This document shows, piece after piece, positions 21,240 to 32,555 of a stretch of DNA of 34,755 bases; the stretch's first letter is position 1; every line of letters begins with the position of its first letter. The DNA is taken from assembly GCA_947625765.1 (NCBI GenBank), contig CANQPP010000022.1, forward strand, positions 1 to 34,755, written 5' to 3'. This DNA is from an uncultured Clostridia bacterium. Its GTDB lineage: Bacteria > Bacillota > Clostridia > Christensenellales > UBA1750. The notes below the pieces were generated by a model that was given only the letters and a program-made list of their open reading frames with translations, was not told the origin of the DNA and made no database searches. The translations under genes were made by a program, and so were the position numbers.

Positions 21240-21641
21240 ATGCAGATCCAAAACCTCGCCAACGCCGTCCGCTGGTTCACAGCCGCCATGGCCGACCTGC
21301 GCGCCGCCCAGACGCTGTCCGCCGTGGAGCAGCCCCACGCCGCCCTGGTCTGCTTCCACTGCCAGCAGGCAGCGGAGCTGACGCTCAAGGGCGTGCTCGC
21401 CTTCCACGGGCAGCAGCCGCCCAAGACCCACCACATCGCCCTGCTCCTGCGGCAGGTGAAGGCCCAGAGCGCTCTGCTCAAGGACCTGCCCAACGAGCTG
21501 TCCCTGCTCACCGTGTACGCGGCGGAGAACATCACCCCCACCGCCGAGGAACCCACCAAGGAGGAGATGCTCCGCGCGGTGGAGCTGGTGGAAGGGCTGC
21601 AGAAGGCCGTCTCCGAGGCGCAGTATCCCCTGCCCGCGTAA
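21240..21641 (+). CDS. HEPN-domain protein
   Basis: The 133-residue protein has a HEPN-like helical bundle with CFHCQQAAELTLKGVLAFHG followed by PPKTHHIALLL. Family members are often RNases or partners of minimal nucleotidyltransferases (MNT) in toxin-antitoxin pairs. Here no MNT gene adjoins: upstream is a terminator and downstream a repeat region. A clear catalytic R-x4-6-H is not evident, so it may be an accessory or inactive HEPN. The ATG at 21240 follows AAAGGAG. Confidence 0.8.
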   Translation: MQIQNLANAVRWFTAAMADLRAAQTLSAVEQPHAALVCFHCQQAAELTLKGVLAFHGQQPPKTHHIALLLRQVKAQSALLKDLPNELSLLTVYAAENITPTAEEPTKEEMLRAVELVEGLQKAVSEAQYPLPA

Positions 21642-21732
21642 AAGATTGACCCGCTGCCGACGTTTTCACAACGTCCCTTCTCCACATAAAAGAAGGCGCG
21701 CGCCGCACGGCGCTGCTTCCATTCGCACAAGA

Positions 21733-21900
21733 CCTCTGCCCACATGAACGGCAGGGGTTTTTCATTGGGAAAAGCCTCCGCGTCCCTTCTATTTTTCATA
21801 CTCGATGTACAGTTATCGGAGCCGCCGCAGGCGGCCGTTTCCGGCCCGCGCCCTCCCCCTGCCCACCAAACGGCGGGGGTTTTTCATCGGAAAAAGCGCC
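21733..21900. repeat. Terminator-bearing intergenic repeat, copy 1
   Basis: The unit starts with a CTGCC/GGCAG hairpin and TTTTTCATTGGGAAAA (about 21733-21772), passes through GATGTACAGTTAT at 21804 and GCGGCCGTTTCCGGCCCGCG, and ends with a second hairpin CCCCC/GGGGG and TTTTTCATCGG near 21888. A similar unit begins about 234 bases further on. Each hairpin with its T-run is a good rho-independent terminator on the plus strand. No gene lies inside. Confidence 0.7.
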
Positions 21901-21966
21901 TTTCTTCCGGCTGAACATCTATCGGGACCAGCGGAACAGCTTCAACAGACAGCTCCCGCCGAACAT

Positions 21967-22130
21967 CCCCTTGCCCGCAAAAGCGCGGCGTTTTCCATTG
22001 GAAAAAACCTCCACATCCCCTCATTTCCGATATGCGATGTACAGTTATTGGGGTCCCTGCAAGCGGCCGTTTCCGGCCCGCGCCCTTCCCCCGCTCCCCA
22101 AAACGGCGGGGGTTTTTCATCGGAAAGGAC
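21967..22130. repeat. Terminator-bearing intergenic repeat, copy 2
   Basis: This copy keeps the order seen in the first: a hairpin with TTTTCCATTGGAAAA (more degenerate here), GATGTACAGTTAT at 22036, the GCGGCCGTTTCCGGCCCGCG block, and a final CCCCCGC/GCGGGGG stem followed by TTTTTCATCGG. The two copies differ by scattered substitutions and are separated by about 66 bases of unrelated DNA, so this is an old duplication. The origin of the repeat is unknown. Confidence 0.7.
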
Positions 22131-22173
22131 AAAAAACGAAACCGATTTTTAATCCAGTGTTCCAATAAAACGC

Positions 22174-22201
22174 TTGCTTTCTCCCGGCAAGCTGTTATAC
22201 T
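22174..22201 (+). promoter_or_regulatory. Promoter of the atp operon
   Basis: TTGCTT at 22174-22179 and TATACT at 22196-22201 are 16 bases apart. It lies 94 bases before atpB, after the repeat region. No operator is apparent. Confidence 0.55.
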
Positions 22202-22294
22202 TTTAACGAAAATCATTCCGGCAGCGGCGCTTTGCGTCCCCTGCCGTCCGCGGCCCTTTCCCGCCGCGCCCAATGGAAATGGGAGGTCCTACGC

Positions 22295-22975
22295 TTGATC
22301 GATCTGGAGGTCAGCATCTATCCCAAATACGTTACGCTTTTCGGCGTCCGGCTGCCGCAGTCCGGCATCATCGCCAGCAGCGTGATCCTGCTGCTGGTGC
22401 TGGGTCTGGTGGTCCTCTACTTCTGCTGCATCCGCCGCTTTACCGAAAAGCCCAAGGGGCTGCAGAACGTGCTGGAGCTGGCCGTGGAGTCCCTGGAATC
22501 CTTCGCAAAGGGCCGCGTGGGCGGCTGTGCCCGCTTCGTGGCGCCCTTCGCCTTAACGTTCATCTTCTACGTGTTCTTCACCACCTTCGTGGAGATCTTC
22601 GGCCTGCCCCCCGCCACCGAGGACATCAACTGCACCGTGGCGCTGGGCCTGTGCTCCTTCGTGATGGTCAACGTGACCTCCGTCCGCTTCCGCGGCGTGA
22701 AGGGCCGCCTGCGCAACCTCTCCACCCCCTCGGCGGTGGTCTTCCCGGTGAAGGTGCTGGCCGACTGCATCGCGCCCTTCTCCATGGGCATCCGCTTATT
22801 CGCCAACGTGCTGGTGGGCGGCGTCATCATGCAGCTCATCTACGCGGTGGTGCCCCTGCTGCTGCCCGCCGCCATCTCCGCCTACTTTAACGTGTTGCAC
22901 GTGGGCATCCAGACCTTCGTCTTTGCCCTGCTGTTCCTCACCTACACCGGCGAGGCCGTGGAGGAAGCGGAGTAA
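22295..22975 (+). CDS. atpB: F-type ATP synthase subunit a
   Basis: Subunit a forms the ion half-channels next to the c ring in the membrane. The start is TTG at 22295-22297, seven bases after GGGAGGT; no better codon fits. The 226-residue protein has several membrane helices, and the essential arginine lies in SMGIRLFANVLVGGV. The last helix holds FVFALLFLTYTGEAVEEAE. The protein is slightly short for the family, mainly at the N-terminus. Confidence 0.93.
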   Translation: MIDLEVSIYPKYVTLFGVRLPQSGIIASSVILLLVLGLVVLYFCCIRRFTEKPKGLQNVLELAVESLESFAKGRVGGCARFVAPFALTFIFYVFFTTFVEIFGLPPATEDINCTVALGLCSFVMVNVTSVRFRGVKGRLRNLSTPSAVVFPVKVLADCIAPFSMGIRLFANVLVGGVIMQLIYAVVPLLLPAAISAYFNVLHVGIQTFVFALLFLTYTGEAVEEAE

Positions 22976-22998
22976 GACCTCAGACCCTCCGATCCCAA

Positions 22999-23067
22999 GG
23001 CGGGCGGTCCCGCCTCGATATAGAGACCAATTTCTAAAGACGATCCTGTCTCCCGGCCGGAGCCGGG
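22999..23067 (+). other. Two RNA hairpins between atpB and atpE
   Basis: GGCGGG/CCCGCC at 22999-23014 and CCCGGC/GCCGGG at 23052-23067 form short GC-rich stems without T-runs, 37 bases apart, in the 119-base gap before atpE. They may stabilise the atpE message, which must be translated in excess because the c ring needs many copies. Confidence 0.55.
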
Positions 23068-23094
23068 GCACATCCTGAAGGAGGTAAACCAACC

Positions 23095-23334
23095 ATGACC
23101 ACCCTGGGCTTCATCGCCATCGCGGCCGCCATCGCCGCCCTTGCCTGCGGCGCCGCCGCCGTCTCCATGAGCATCGCCACCGCTCACTCCGTGGACGCCA
23201 TCGCCCGCCAGCCCGAGGCTGCCGGCAAGATCAACTCCTCGCTGATGTTCGGCCTCATCATGATGGAGACCACCGCCGTGTACGCGCTGCTCGTCTCCAT
23301 CCTGCTCATCTTCGTGCTGGGCGCCGCCGTGTGA
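23095..23334 (+). CDS. atpE: F-type ATP synthase subunit c
   Basis: Two membrane helices with the polar loop ARQPE (37-41) and ion-binding Glu58 in METTAVY identify subunit c (79 residues). In helix 1 the glycines usual at GxGxGxG are replaced by small residues (AAVSMSIATA). The residue matching Gln32 of sodium-binding rings is Met, while Glu-Thr-Thr and Tyr61-63 partly match the sodium pattern, so the coupling ion is not settled; protons are more likely. The ATG at 23095 follows AAGGAGGTAAACC, a strong ribosome site fitting high expression. Confidence 0.95.
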   Translation: MTTLGFIAIAAAIAALACGAAAVSMSIATAHSVDAIARQPEAAGKINSSLMFGLIMMETTAVYALLVSILLIFVLGAAV

Positions 23335-23366
23335 CGCGGCCTCTTGTGATGTGGGGGTGAACCGAT

Positions 23367-23849
23367 TTGGAAGGACTGTTTGATGTCCGCACCATCCTCT
23401 GGCACGTGGCCAACGCCGCGATCCTGTTCGTGGCGCTGTACTTCCTGCTTTACAAGCCCGTTTCCCGCTTCCTGAAGAAGCGGGCCGACGGCGTGAAGGC
23501 CCAGCTGGACGATGCCGAGCGGAAGGACAAGGAAGCGGACGCGCGCCTGGCCGAGAGCCAGGACGCCCTGCACGAGGCCCAGCAGAAGGCCCTGCACGCA
23601 GAGACCGAGGGCGAAGCACAGGCCCGGGAGCGCGCGCAGGAGATACTCGCAGAGGCCCAGAGACAGGCCGACGAGATCGTGCGCCGCGCCGGGGAGGAAG
23701 CGGAGAACATCCGCAAGAACGCCCACGAGGCCATGGTGGAGGAATCCGCCCAGCTGGCGGTGCTGATCGCCTCCAAGCTGCTGGAGCGCGAGGTGTCCTT
23801 AGAGGATAACCGGCGCCTGATCGATCAATTCTTAGAGAAGGTAGGCTGA
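23367..23849 (+). CDS. atpF: F-type ATP synthase subunit b
   Basis: Subunit b is the peripheral stalk: an N-terminal membrane helix (WHVANAAILFVALYFLLYKP, residues ~12-31) and a long charged coiled coil to the C-terminus, 160 residues in total, a normal length. The start is TTG at 23367, behind GGGGGTGA. It ends in LIASKLLEREVSLEDNRRLI, the region that in other species meets the C-terminal part of subunit delta. Confidence 0.93.
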   Translation: MEGLFDVRTILWHVANAAILFVALYFLLYKPVSRFLKKRADGVKAQLDDAERKDKEADARLAESQDALHEAQQKALHAETEGEAQARERAQEILAEAQRQADEIVRRAGEEAENIRKNAHEAMVEESAQLAVLIASKLLEREVSLEDNRRLIDQFLEKVG

Positions 23850-23854
23850 CGGGC

Positions 23855-24089
23855 ATGTTGCAAGGGAAGATGCTCAGCGCAAAGCCCCTGGACGCGGCGG
23901 AGCAGTCCGCCGTGGAGCGCCGTTTTTCCGCCCTTTTGGGGCAGGAAGTCCGCCTTGAGACGCAGGTAGACCCCTCCCTGTTGGGCGGGGTGCGCGTGGA
24001 GGTGGGCGGCCGCGCCTTCGACGGCAGCCTGCAGAGGCAGCTGCAGGACGTGCTGAACGCCCTGCGCACGAGCCGGGAGGAGGAAAGCC

Positions 24090-24103
<14 letters not shown>
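23855..24103 (+). CDS. atpH: Minimal ATP synthase subunit delta (C-terminal domain only)
   Basis: The product is 82 residues against about 175-180 for usual delta. It matches the C-terminal domain: EQSAVERRFSALLGQEVRLE, then VDPSLLGGVRVEVGGRAFDG and SLQRQLQDVLNAL. The six-helix N-terminal domain that caps the alpha-subunit N-termini is absent. The ATG at 23855 follows atpF by five bases, and its stop lies 14 bases inside atpA, so there is no room for a longer gene and no frameshift is visible. I name it by homology and position. How the stator is anchored is open. Confidence 0.8.
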
Positions 24104-27900
<3,797 letters not shown>

Positions 27901-27901
27901 C

Positions 27902-28318
27902 ATGGCAGCGAGCTTTCACTTAAACGTCATCACCCCCAAGCACACGTTCTTCGACCAGGACGTGGCCATGCTGGTGGTGGAGGCCGAGGACGGCCGCGTG
28001 GGCATACTGCCCGGCCACGAGCCCATGGTGGTCTCCATGGTCGCGGGGACGCTGCGCATCCAGCTGACGGACGGCTCCTGGAAGGAGGCCGCCGCCTCCG
28101 CGGGCTTCGCCACCGTGCTGCCCGATGAGGTGGAGGTCATGCTCCAGACCGCCGAGTGGCCCGAGGACATCGACGTCAACCGCGCCCGGGAGAGCATGCG
28201 CCTGGCCGAGGCGCGCCTGCGCCAGCGCAAGAGCATGCAGGAATACGTCCTGGCCCGCACCATGCTGGCCCGCGCCATGGCCCGCCTGCGCATCGCAAGC
28301 CGCAGCCACGGCGAATAA
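27902..28318 (+). CDS. atpC: F-type ATP synthase subunit epsilon
   Basis: The N-terminal beta-sandwich begins FHLNVITPKHTFFDQDVAML and contains GRVGILPGHEPMVV. The C-terminal two-helix part (LRQRKSMQEYVLARTMLARA) can block ATP hydrolysis by extending along gamma. The length is 138 residues. The ATG at 27902 follows the atpD stop by one base. It is the last operon gene before a terminator. Confidence 0.95.
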   Translation: MAASFHLNVITPKHTFFDQDVAMLVVEAEDGRVGILPGHEPMVVSMVAGTLRIQLTDGSWKEAAASAGFATVLPDEVEVMLQTAEWPEDIDVNRARESMRLAEARLRQRKSMQEYVLARTMLARAMARLRIASRSHGE

Positions 28319-28332
28319 ACAACAGGCATACC

Positions 28333-28376
28333 GCCCTTCCCCTGCTCCAAAAAGAGAGGGGAAGGGCTTCTTTTTT
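28333..28376 (+). terminator. Terminator of the atp operon
   Basis: GCCCTTCCCC and GGGGAAGGGC form a ten-base stem around a 15-base loop, then TTCTTTTTT. It separates the atp operon from the serS leader. Confidence 0.88.
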
Positions 28377-28387
28377 GCAAGTTTAAC

Positions 28388-28416
28388 TTGCGGCCGCCCC
28401 GGATATTGGGTATACT
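28388..28416 (+). promoter_or_regulatory. Promoter of the serS T-box transcript
   Basis: TTGCGG at 28388-28393 and TATACT at 28411-28416 are 17 bases apart, just before the leader. Confidence 0.6.
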
Positions 28417-28722
28417 TGAAGCTGGTAAAACCGCAAGTGGATACGCGCCCGCGCGCGACCACGAGGGACGGGCCCACGCCTTTTTTGCCACTTCATTCAG
28501 AGAGTCGGCGGTCGCTGCGAGCCGGCGGGCAGGGCGTGCAGAGACCCTTTTATACAGGGGCCGGGCTTTCCACCCATCGGATGCGCGGGCGGGGCTGCGC
28601 CCCATACAGCGCGCAAACGAACAAGGGGCCGCCGGGTGGACCGGCCGGCAATTTGGGTGGCACCGCGGAAGGCAGCTTTCGTCCCAAGGAAAAAAAGGGA
28701 CAGTCTCGAAAGCGCCTTTTTT
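28417..28722 (+). promoter_or_regulatory. T-box leader upstream of serS
   Basis: The T-box sequence GGGTGGCACCGCGG lies at 28655-28668. The base after UGG is C, which pairs with the G73 discriminator expected on tRNA-Ser. It is followed by a terminator in which GCTTTCG (28675-28681) pairs with CGAAAGC (28707-28713) and TCCC with GGGA, then six T (28717-28722). Uncharged tRNA-Ser should favour the antiterminator and switch serS on. The upstream part forms stems such as AAGTGG/CCACTT, but I could not place the specifier codon with confidence. Confidence 0.9.
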
Positions 28723-28784
28723 CGTGCCGTTCGGTAAACAGACAATTCAACGAGCAATTCAAGGTAAGGAGGACATGCGATCCT

Positions 28785-30065
28785 ATGCTGGACATCAAGC
28801 TGCTCCGCACGGAGCCGGAGACCGTCAAGGAGAACATCCGCAAAAAGTTCCAGGACGAAAAGCTCCCCCTGGTCGACGAGGTGCTGGAGCTGGACGAGAA
28901 GTGCCGCAAGGCCAAGACCCGCGTGGACTACCTGCGCAGCCAGCGCAACACCATCTCCAAGCAGATCGGCGGCCTGATGAAGCAGGGCCGCAGGGACGAG
29001 GCCGAGGCCGCCAAGGCCCAGGTGAACGCCATGGCCGGGGAAATGGAGGAGCTGGACAGGAGCATCGACGAGCTGAACGAGCAGATCCGCACCCGCATGC
29101 TCGTCATCCCCAACATCATCGACCCCTCCGTGCCCATCGGCCGCGACGACAGCGAAAACGTGGAGATCGAGCGCTTCGGCGAGCCCGTGGTGCCCGACTT
29201 TGAGATCCCCTACCACGTGGACATCATGGAGCGCTTAAACGGCATCGACCTGGACAGCGCCCGCCGCACCAGCGGCAACGGCTTCTATTATCTCAAGGGC
29301 GACATCGCCCGGCTGCACTCCGCCGTGCTCTCCTACGCCCGCGACTTCATGATCGACAGGGGCTTCACCTACTACGTGCCGCCCTTCATGATCCGCTCCT
29401 CCGTGGTCACGGGCGTGATGAGCTTTGCCGAAATGGAAAACATGATGTACAAGATCGAGGGCGAGGACCTGTACCTGATCGGCACCTCCGAGCACTCCAT
29501 GATCGGCAAGTTCATCGACACCATACTGGACGAAAGCGAGCTGCCCCAGACGCTCACCAGCTACTCCCCCTGCTTCCGCAAGGAGGTGGGCGCCCACGGC
29601 ATCGAGGAGCGCGGCGTCTACCGCATCCACCAGTTCGAGAAGCAGGAGATGGTCGTGGTCTGCAAGCCCGAGGAGAGCAAGGCCTGGTATAATAGGCTGT
29701 GGCAGAACTCCGTGGACTTCTTCCGCTCCCTGGACATCCCCGTGCGCACGCTGGAGTGCTGCTCCGGCGACCTGGCCGATCTGAAGGTCAAGTCCTGCGA
29801 CGTGGAGGCCTGGTCCCCCCGCCAGAAGAAATACTTCGAGGTGGGCAGCTGCTCCAACCTGGGCGACGCCCAGGCCCGGCGGCTGGGCATCCGCGTGCGC
29901 GGCGCCAACAAGCAGAACTACTTCCCCCACACCCTCAACAACACCGTGGTCGCGCCGCCGCGCATGCTGATCGCCTTCCTGGAGAACAACCTGCAGGCGG
30001 ACGGCAGCATCCGCATCCCCGAGCCTCTGCGCATGTACATGGGCGGCAGGGAGAAGATCGGCTGA
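28785..30065 (+). CDS. serS: Seryl-tRNA synthetase
   Basis: SerRS charges tRNA-Ser and tRNA-Sec. The N-terminal coiled-coil arm (about 30-100) contains KCRKAKTRVDYLRSQRNTIS. Motif 2 is SPCFRKEVGAHGIEERGVYR and motif 3 is LNNTVVAPPRMLIAFLENN followed by IPEPLRMYM. The usual bacterial motif 3 reads LNGSGLAVGR; the form here looks closer to archaeal enzymes, as does DVEAWSPRQKKYFEVGSCSN. The start is ATG at 28785 with AAGGAGG upstream at slightly long spacing. Length, 426 residues, is normal. Confidence 0.95.
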   Translation: MLDIKLLRTEPETVKENIRKKFQDEKLPLVDEVLELDEKCRKAKTRVDYLRSQRNTISKQIGGLMKQGRRDEAEAAKAQVNAMAGEMEELDRSIDELNEQIRTRMLVIPNIIDPSVPIGRDDSENVEIERFGEPVVPDFEIPYHVDIMERLNGIDLDSARRTSGNGFYYLKGDIARLHSAVLSYARDFMIDRGFTYYVPPFMIRSSVVTGVMSFAEMENMMYKIEGEDLYLIGTSEHSMIGKFIDTILDESELPQTLTSYSPCFRKEVGAHGIEERGVYRIHQFEKQEMVVVCKPEESKAWYNRLWQNSVDFFRSLDIPVRTLECCSGDLADLKVKSCDVEAWSPRQKKYFEVGSCSNLGDAQARRLGIRVRGANKQNYFPHTLNNTVVAPPRMLIAFLENNLQADGSIRIPEPLRMYMGGREKIG

Positions 30066-30085
30066 ACTTTTCCATATGATCCACG

Positions 30086-30119
30086 AGCAGGAGCGGCAGC
30101 ACGCCGCCCCTGCTTTTTT
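30086..30119 (+). terminator. Terminator of serS
   Basis: AGCAGG-A-GCGGC pairs with GCCGC-C-CCTGCT around AGCAC, followed by six T. Confidence 0.88.
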
Positions 30120-30157
30120 ATCCCTACCCAGTTTTTGCAGGAAAAGGAAACTTTGTC

Positions 30158-30185
30158 TTGCATTTTTTGTCGAGCGCTGTACAAT
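30158..30185 (+). promoter_or_regulatory. Promoter of the DUF4234/DUF2752 operon
   Basis: TTGCAT at 30158-30163 and TACAAT at 30180-30185 are 16 bases apart, about 50 bases before the first ATG. Confidence 0.65.
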
Positions 30186-30235
30186 AGAATCGTCCTTATG
30201 CTACTCACCGACTCACCGAAGGGAGCGATTCCAGC

Positions 30236-30805
30236 ATGTTCTGTCCCAATTGCGGCCACCAGGTCGACGACGGCGCCGCGTTCTGCCCCTCCTGCGGAAA
30301 GCCGCTGCACGCGGAAAATGCCCAGCAGGACCAGCAATACCAGCAGAATCAACAGTATCAACAGTATCAACAGGGCCAGCAGAACCAACAGGCCCAGCAG
30401 TTCGAGCGCCAGGTCAACAACGCCTTTGCCTACTCCGACGGCCGCGGCGGGCGCATCAACCGGCGCGACCTGGTCCTGCCCATCATCCTGAGCATCATCA
30501 CCTGCGGCCTGTACTCCATCTATTGGGTGATCTGCCTGGTCAATGACACCAACACCGTCGCCAGGGAGCCCAACGCCCAGAGCGGCGTGGTGGTGGTCCT
30601 GCTGGGCCTCATCACCTGCAACATCTATATGTTGTACTGGTTCTACACCGCCGCGGGCAAGGTCAACCGGGCCAAGGTCGCCCACGGTCTGCCTGCCGAC
30701 AACAACATGGGGCTGATCTACGTGCTTCTGTCCCTGTTCGGCTTCGAGATCGTGGCCATGGCGCTGCTGCAGAATGACCTCAACCAGATCGCGGATGCCC
30801 AGTGA
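30236..30805 (+). CDS. Zinc-ribbon DUF4234 membrane protein
   Basis: The 189-residue protein starts with a zinc ribbon (MFCPNCGHQV and FCPSCGKPL), then a Gln/Tyr-rich linker (about 30-58), and then three or more hydrophobic segments, including VLPIILSIITCGLYSIYWVI, the DUF4234 signature. The family's function is unknown. The Gln-rich linker derives from CAR-type codon repeats (30330-30400), prone to length change. The ATG at 30236 follows GAAGGGAG. It overlaps the next gene by 11 bases. Confidence 0.88.
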   Translation: MFCPNCGHQVDDGAAFCPSCGKPLHAENAQQDQQYQQNQQYQQYQQGQQNQQAQQFERQVNNAFAYSDGRGGRINRRDLVLPIILSIITCGLYSIYWVICLVNDTNTVAREPNAQSGVVVVLLGLITCNIYMLYWFYTAAGKVNRAKVAHGLPADNNMGLIYVLLSLFGFEIVAMALLQNDLNQIADAQ

Positions 30806-31181
30806 GGCGCGCCTTAGGCTGTTTGGGCTCTTAAAGGGCTGTCTGATCGCGCTGGTCATCGGGCTTGCCTATGCGCTGCTGGCTCGCTTTACGCCCTTTT
30901 CCATCCCCTGCCCCATCCGCCGGCTGACCGGGCTTCTCTGTCCCGGCTGCGGCGTGACGCGCATGTGCGTCGCCCTGCTGGGCGGGGACCTGAAAGCCGC
31001 CTGGGAGGCCAACCCGATGCTCCTGTGTCTGTCGCCCCTGCTGGCCCTCTGCGGCCTCTGGCACGGCGTTGCTTACGTGCGCACCGGCGGGGCCGCCCGC
31101 AGCCGCGTGCTGATCGGCATCGAGGTCTGTCTGGTCGTCTCCCTGGTCGCCTTCGGCGTCTGGCGCAACCTGCCCCTGTAA
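30795..31181 (+). CDS. DUF2752 membrane protein
   Basis: The 128-residue protein has three predicted membrane helices and the family motif in GLLCPGCGVTRMCVALLGGD, where CPGCGxTR is diagnostic. DUF2752 proteins have no established function and often sit beside DUF4234 or TM2-type proteins, as here. The ATG at 30795 overlaps the preceding gene. I choose it because in-frame codons further upstream lie inside that gene. Confidence 0.85.
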   Translation: MPSEARLRLFGLLKGCLIALVIGLAYALLARFTPFSIPCPIRRLTGLLCPGCGVTRMCVALLGGDLKAAWEANPMLLCLSPLLALCGLWHGVAYVRTGGAARSRVLIGIEVCLVVSLVAFGVWRNLPL

Positions 31182-31223
31182 AAATACGCCAACATGATAT
31201 TAGCATCTGCCCACGCAGACAGG

Positions 31224-31263
31224 AACGCTCCGGACGAGGACAAGCTCGCCGGAGCGTTTTTCT
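31224..31263 (+). terminator. Terminator after DUF2752
   Basis: AACGCTCCGG and CCGGAGCGTT form a perfect ten-base stem with a 15-base loop, followed by TTTTT. Confidence 0.9.
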
Positions 31264-31401
31264 GTTCAGAAAATCGGGCTTTCCCAGTCCAATCTCGGCA
31301 GACAGGATATGTCTACCCATCAATTGCGGCAACTCTCGCTTTGTGTCGTGGTATTTATCGCGGATCTCTGTTATGATTTTTTTGAGAAAGGAGGATTTAA
31401 G

Positions 31402-31911
31402 ATGGATCAGAAAAAAAAACAGGCGCGTTTCTTAAATGCCTTCGCAAGGGCAAAGGGTTGACGCAAGAACAACTGGCAGAGCATTTCGGTGTTTCTCCCA
31501 GGACCGTTTCACGATGGGAAAACGGGAACGATCTGCCGGATTTGGACATTCTCATCGGGCTTGCCGATCTCTACGAGGTGGGTATCCGGGAGCTCATCGA
31601 TGGAGAAAGAAAAAACGGGAATATGGCTACGGAAACAAAAGAAGCCGTATTAAAAGCGGCAGAGTACATGAATATGGGAACGGAAACGATACACAAAGCG
31701 CGTACGCCTGCTTCTGTGAACAGGGGCTTTTCTTTGGCTTGCGGCGAGTTTGATCAGCCACACGGAGCTCGATCATAATGCCGTTTTAAATGTTGTCTCA
31801 AACTTTGCCGAAGGCGCCGCGATCGGAATGATCTTCTGCGGCATTGTCTTTACAAGTCGTTACGGGCAAAGAATAAGAGCTTTCAAACGGCGTTTGCTTA
31901 AAAATCCGTGA
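31402..31911 (+). pseudogene. XRE/membrane-domain regulator with apparent frameshifts
   Basis: The ATG at 31402 follows AAAGGAGG. After MDQKKK the HTH continues in another frame as LTQEQLAEHFGVSPRTVSRW and ENGNDLPDLDILIGLADLYE. Near 31697 the frame changes again (AYACFCEQGLFFGL) and near 31735 once more, giving LAASLISHTELDHNAVLN and a final membrane segment up to TGA at 31911. Each change fits loss of one base, the first in a nine-A run at 31411-31419. The intact form would be a ~170-residue regulator with a C-terminal membrane domain. It is either a pseudogene or an assembly error; I cannot tell which. Confidence 0.75.
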
Positions 31912-31991
31912 CAACTTCCCGTCTGCCGAGGCGCTGCAAGCCCCTTTAGGGTTAAAAAGGCCTCGCCTCGCCGGAGGAAACTGCGTTTTCC

Positions 31992-32555
31992 TTACGCCTT
32001 CTCCACGGCCAGCAGGCGGGGCGCCTCGCTCCCCTGGTTGGGAAATTCGCAGAACAGGGCGTTGAAGCGGCGGATGTCCAGCCCGCCCGCAAAGGCCCGC
32101 AGGGCGCGCAGCTCGCGGAGGCCCTCCTCGTGGCCGGGATAGATGGTGACCAGCAGCCGCCCGCCGCCCTGCAAAAGCCGCAGGGCTGCCTCCATGGCCG
32201 GGAGCGTCGACTCCGCGCGGGTGGTGACGCCGTGGTCGCCCCCGGGCAGCCAGCCCAAGTTGAACAGCACCACGCGCACGCCCGGGGAGATAAACCTCTC
32301 CATCTCCGCGTGGGAGCAGAGGTGCAGCCGCGCCCGCCCCAGCATCCCCGCCTCGCGCAGGCGATCCTCGGTGTTTTGGATCGCCCCCTCCTGCACGTCG
32401 AAGCCGTGCACAAGGCCGGTCTCGCCCACCATTTGGCATAAGCGCAGGCAGTCGTGGCCGTTGCCCAGCGTGGCGTCCACGCAGGTATCGCCCTCCCGCA
32501 CGAAGCCCTCCAGCAGGCTCTGCGATAAGTAGCGCGCGTTCCTAAGAGGGATCAT
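31992..32555 (-). CDS. mnmM: tRNA methyltransferase MnmM (YtqB family)
   Basis: The 187-residue protein is a class I SAM methyltransferase with motif I in VDATLGNGHDCLRL and the family motif FNLGWLPGGDHGVTT. The YtqB family was called an rRNA methylase, and B. subtilis YtqB is now reported as MnmM, which finishes mnm5 modification at tRNA wobble uridine. The ATG at 32555 overlaps rluB by 14 bases. It pairs with rluB as two RNA-modification genes in one leftward operon. Confidence 0.88.
   Translation of the reverse strand: MIPLRNARYLSQSLLEGFVREGDTCVDATLGNGHDCLRLCQMVGETGLVHGFDVQEGAIQNTEDRLREAGMLGRARLHLCSHAEMERFISPGVRVVLFNLGWLPGGDHGVTTRAESTLPAMEAALRLLQGGGRLLVTIYPGHEEGLRELRALRAFAGGLDIRRFNALFCEFPNQGSEAPRLLAVEKA

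Noticed and set aside
30330-30400. CAG/CAA-rich repeat resembling a short tandem array.
   Set aside because: It encodes a Gln/Tyr-rich linker in the DUF4234 protein; it is not a CRISPR array, as there are no regular spacers.
31436-31753. Plus-strand frame within the XRE locus that could be a separate small protein.
   Set aside because: Most of it is out of frame with the conserved HTH; only a short part represents the frameshifted continuation of the regulator.
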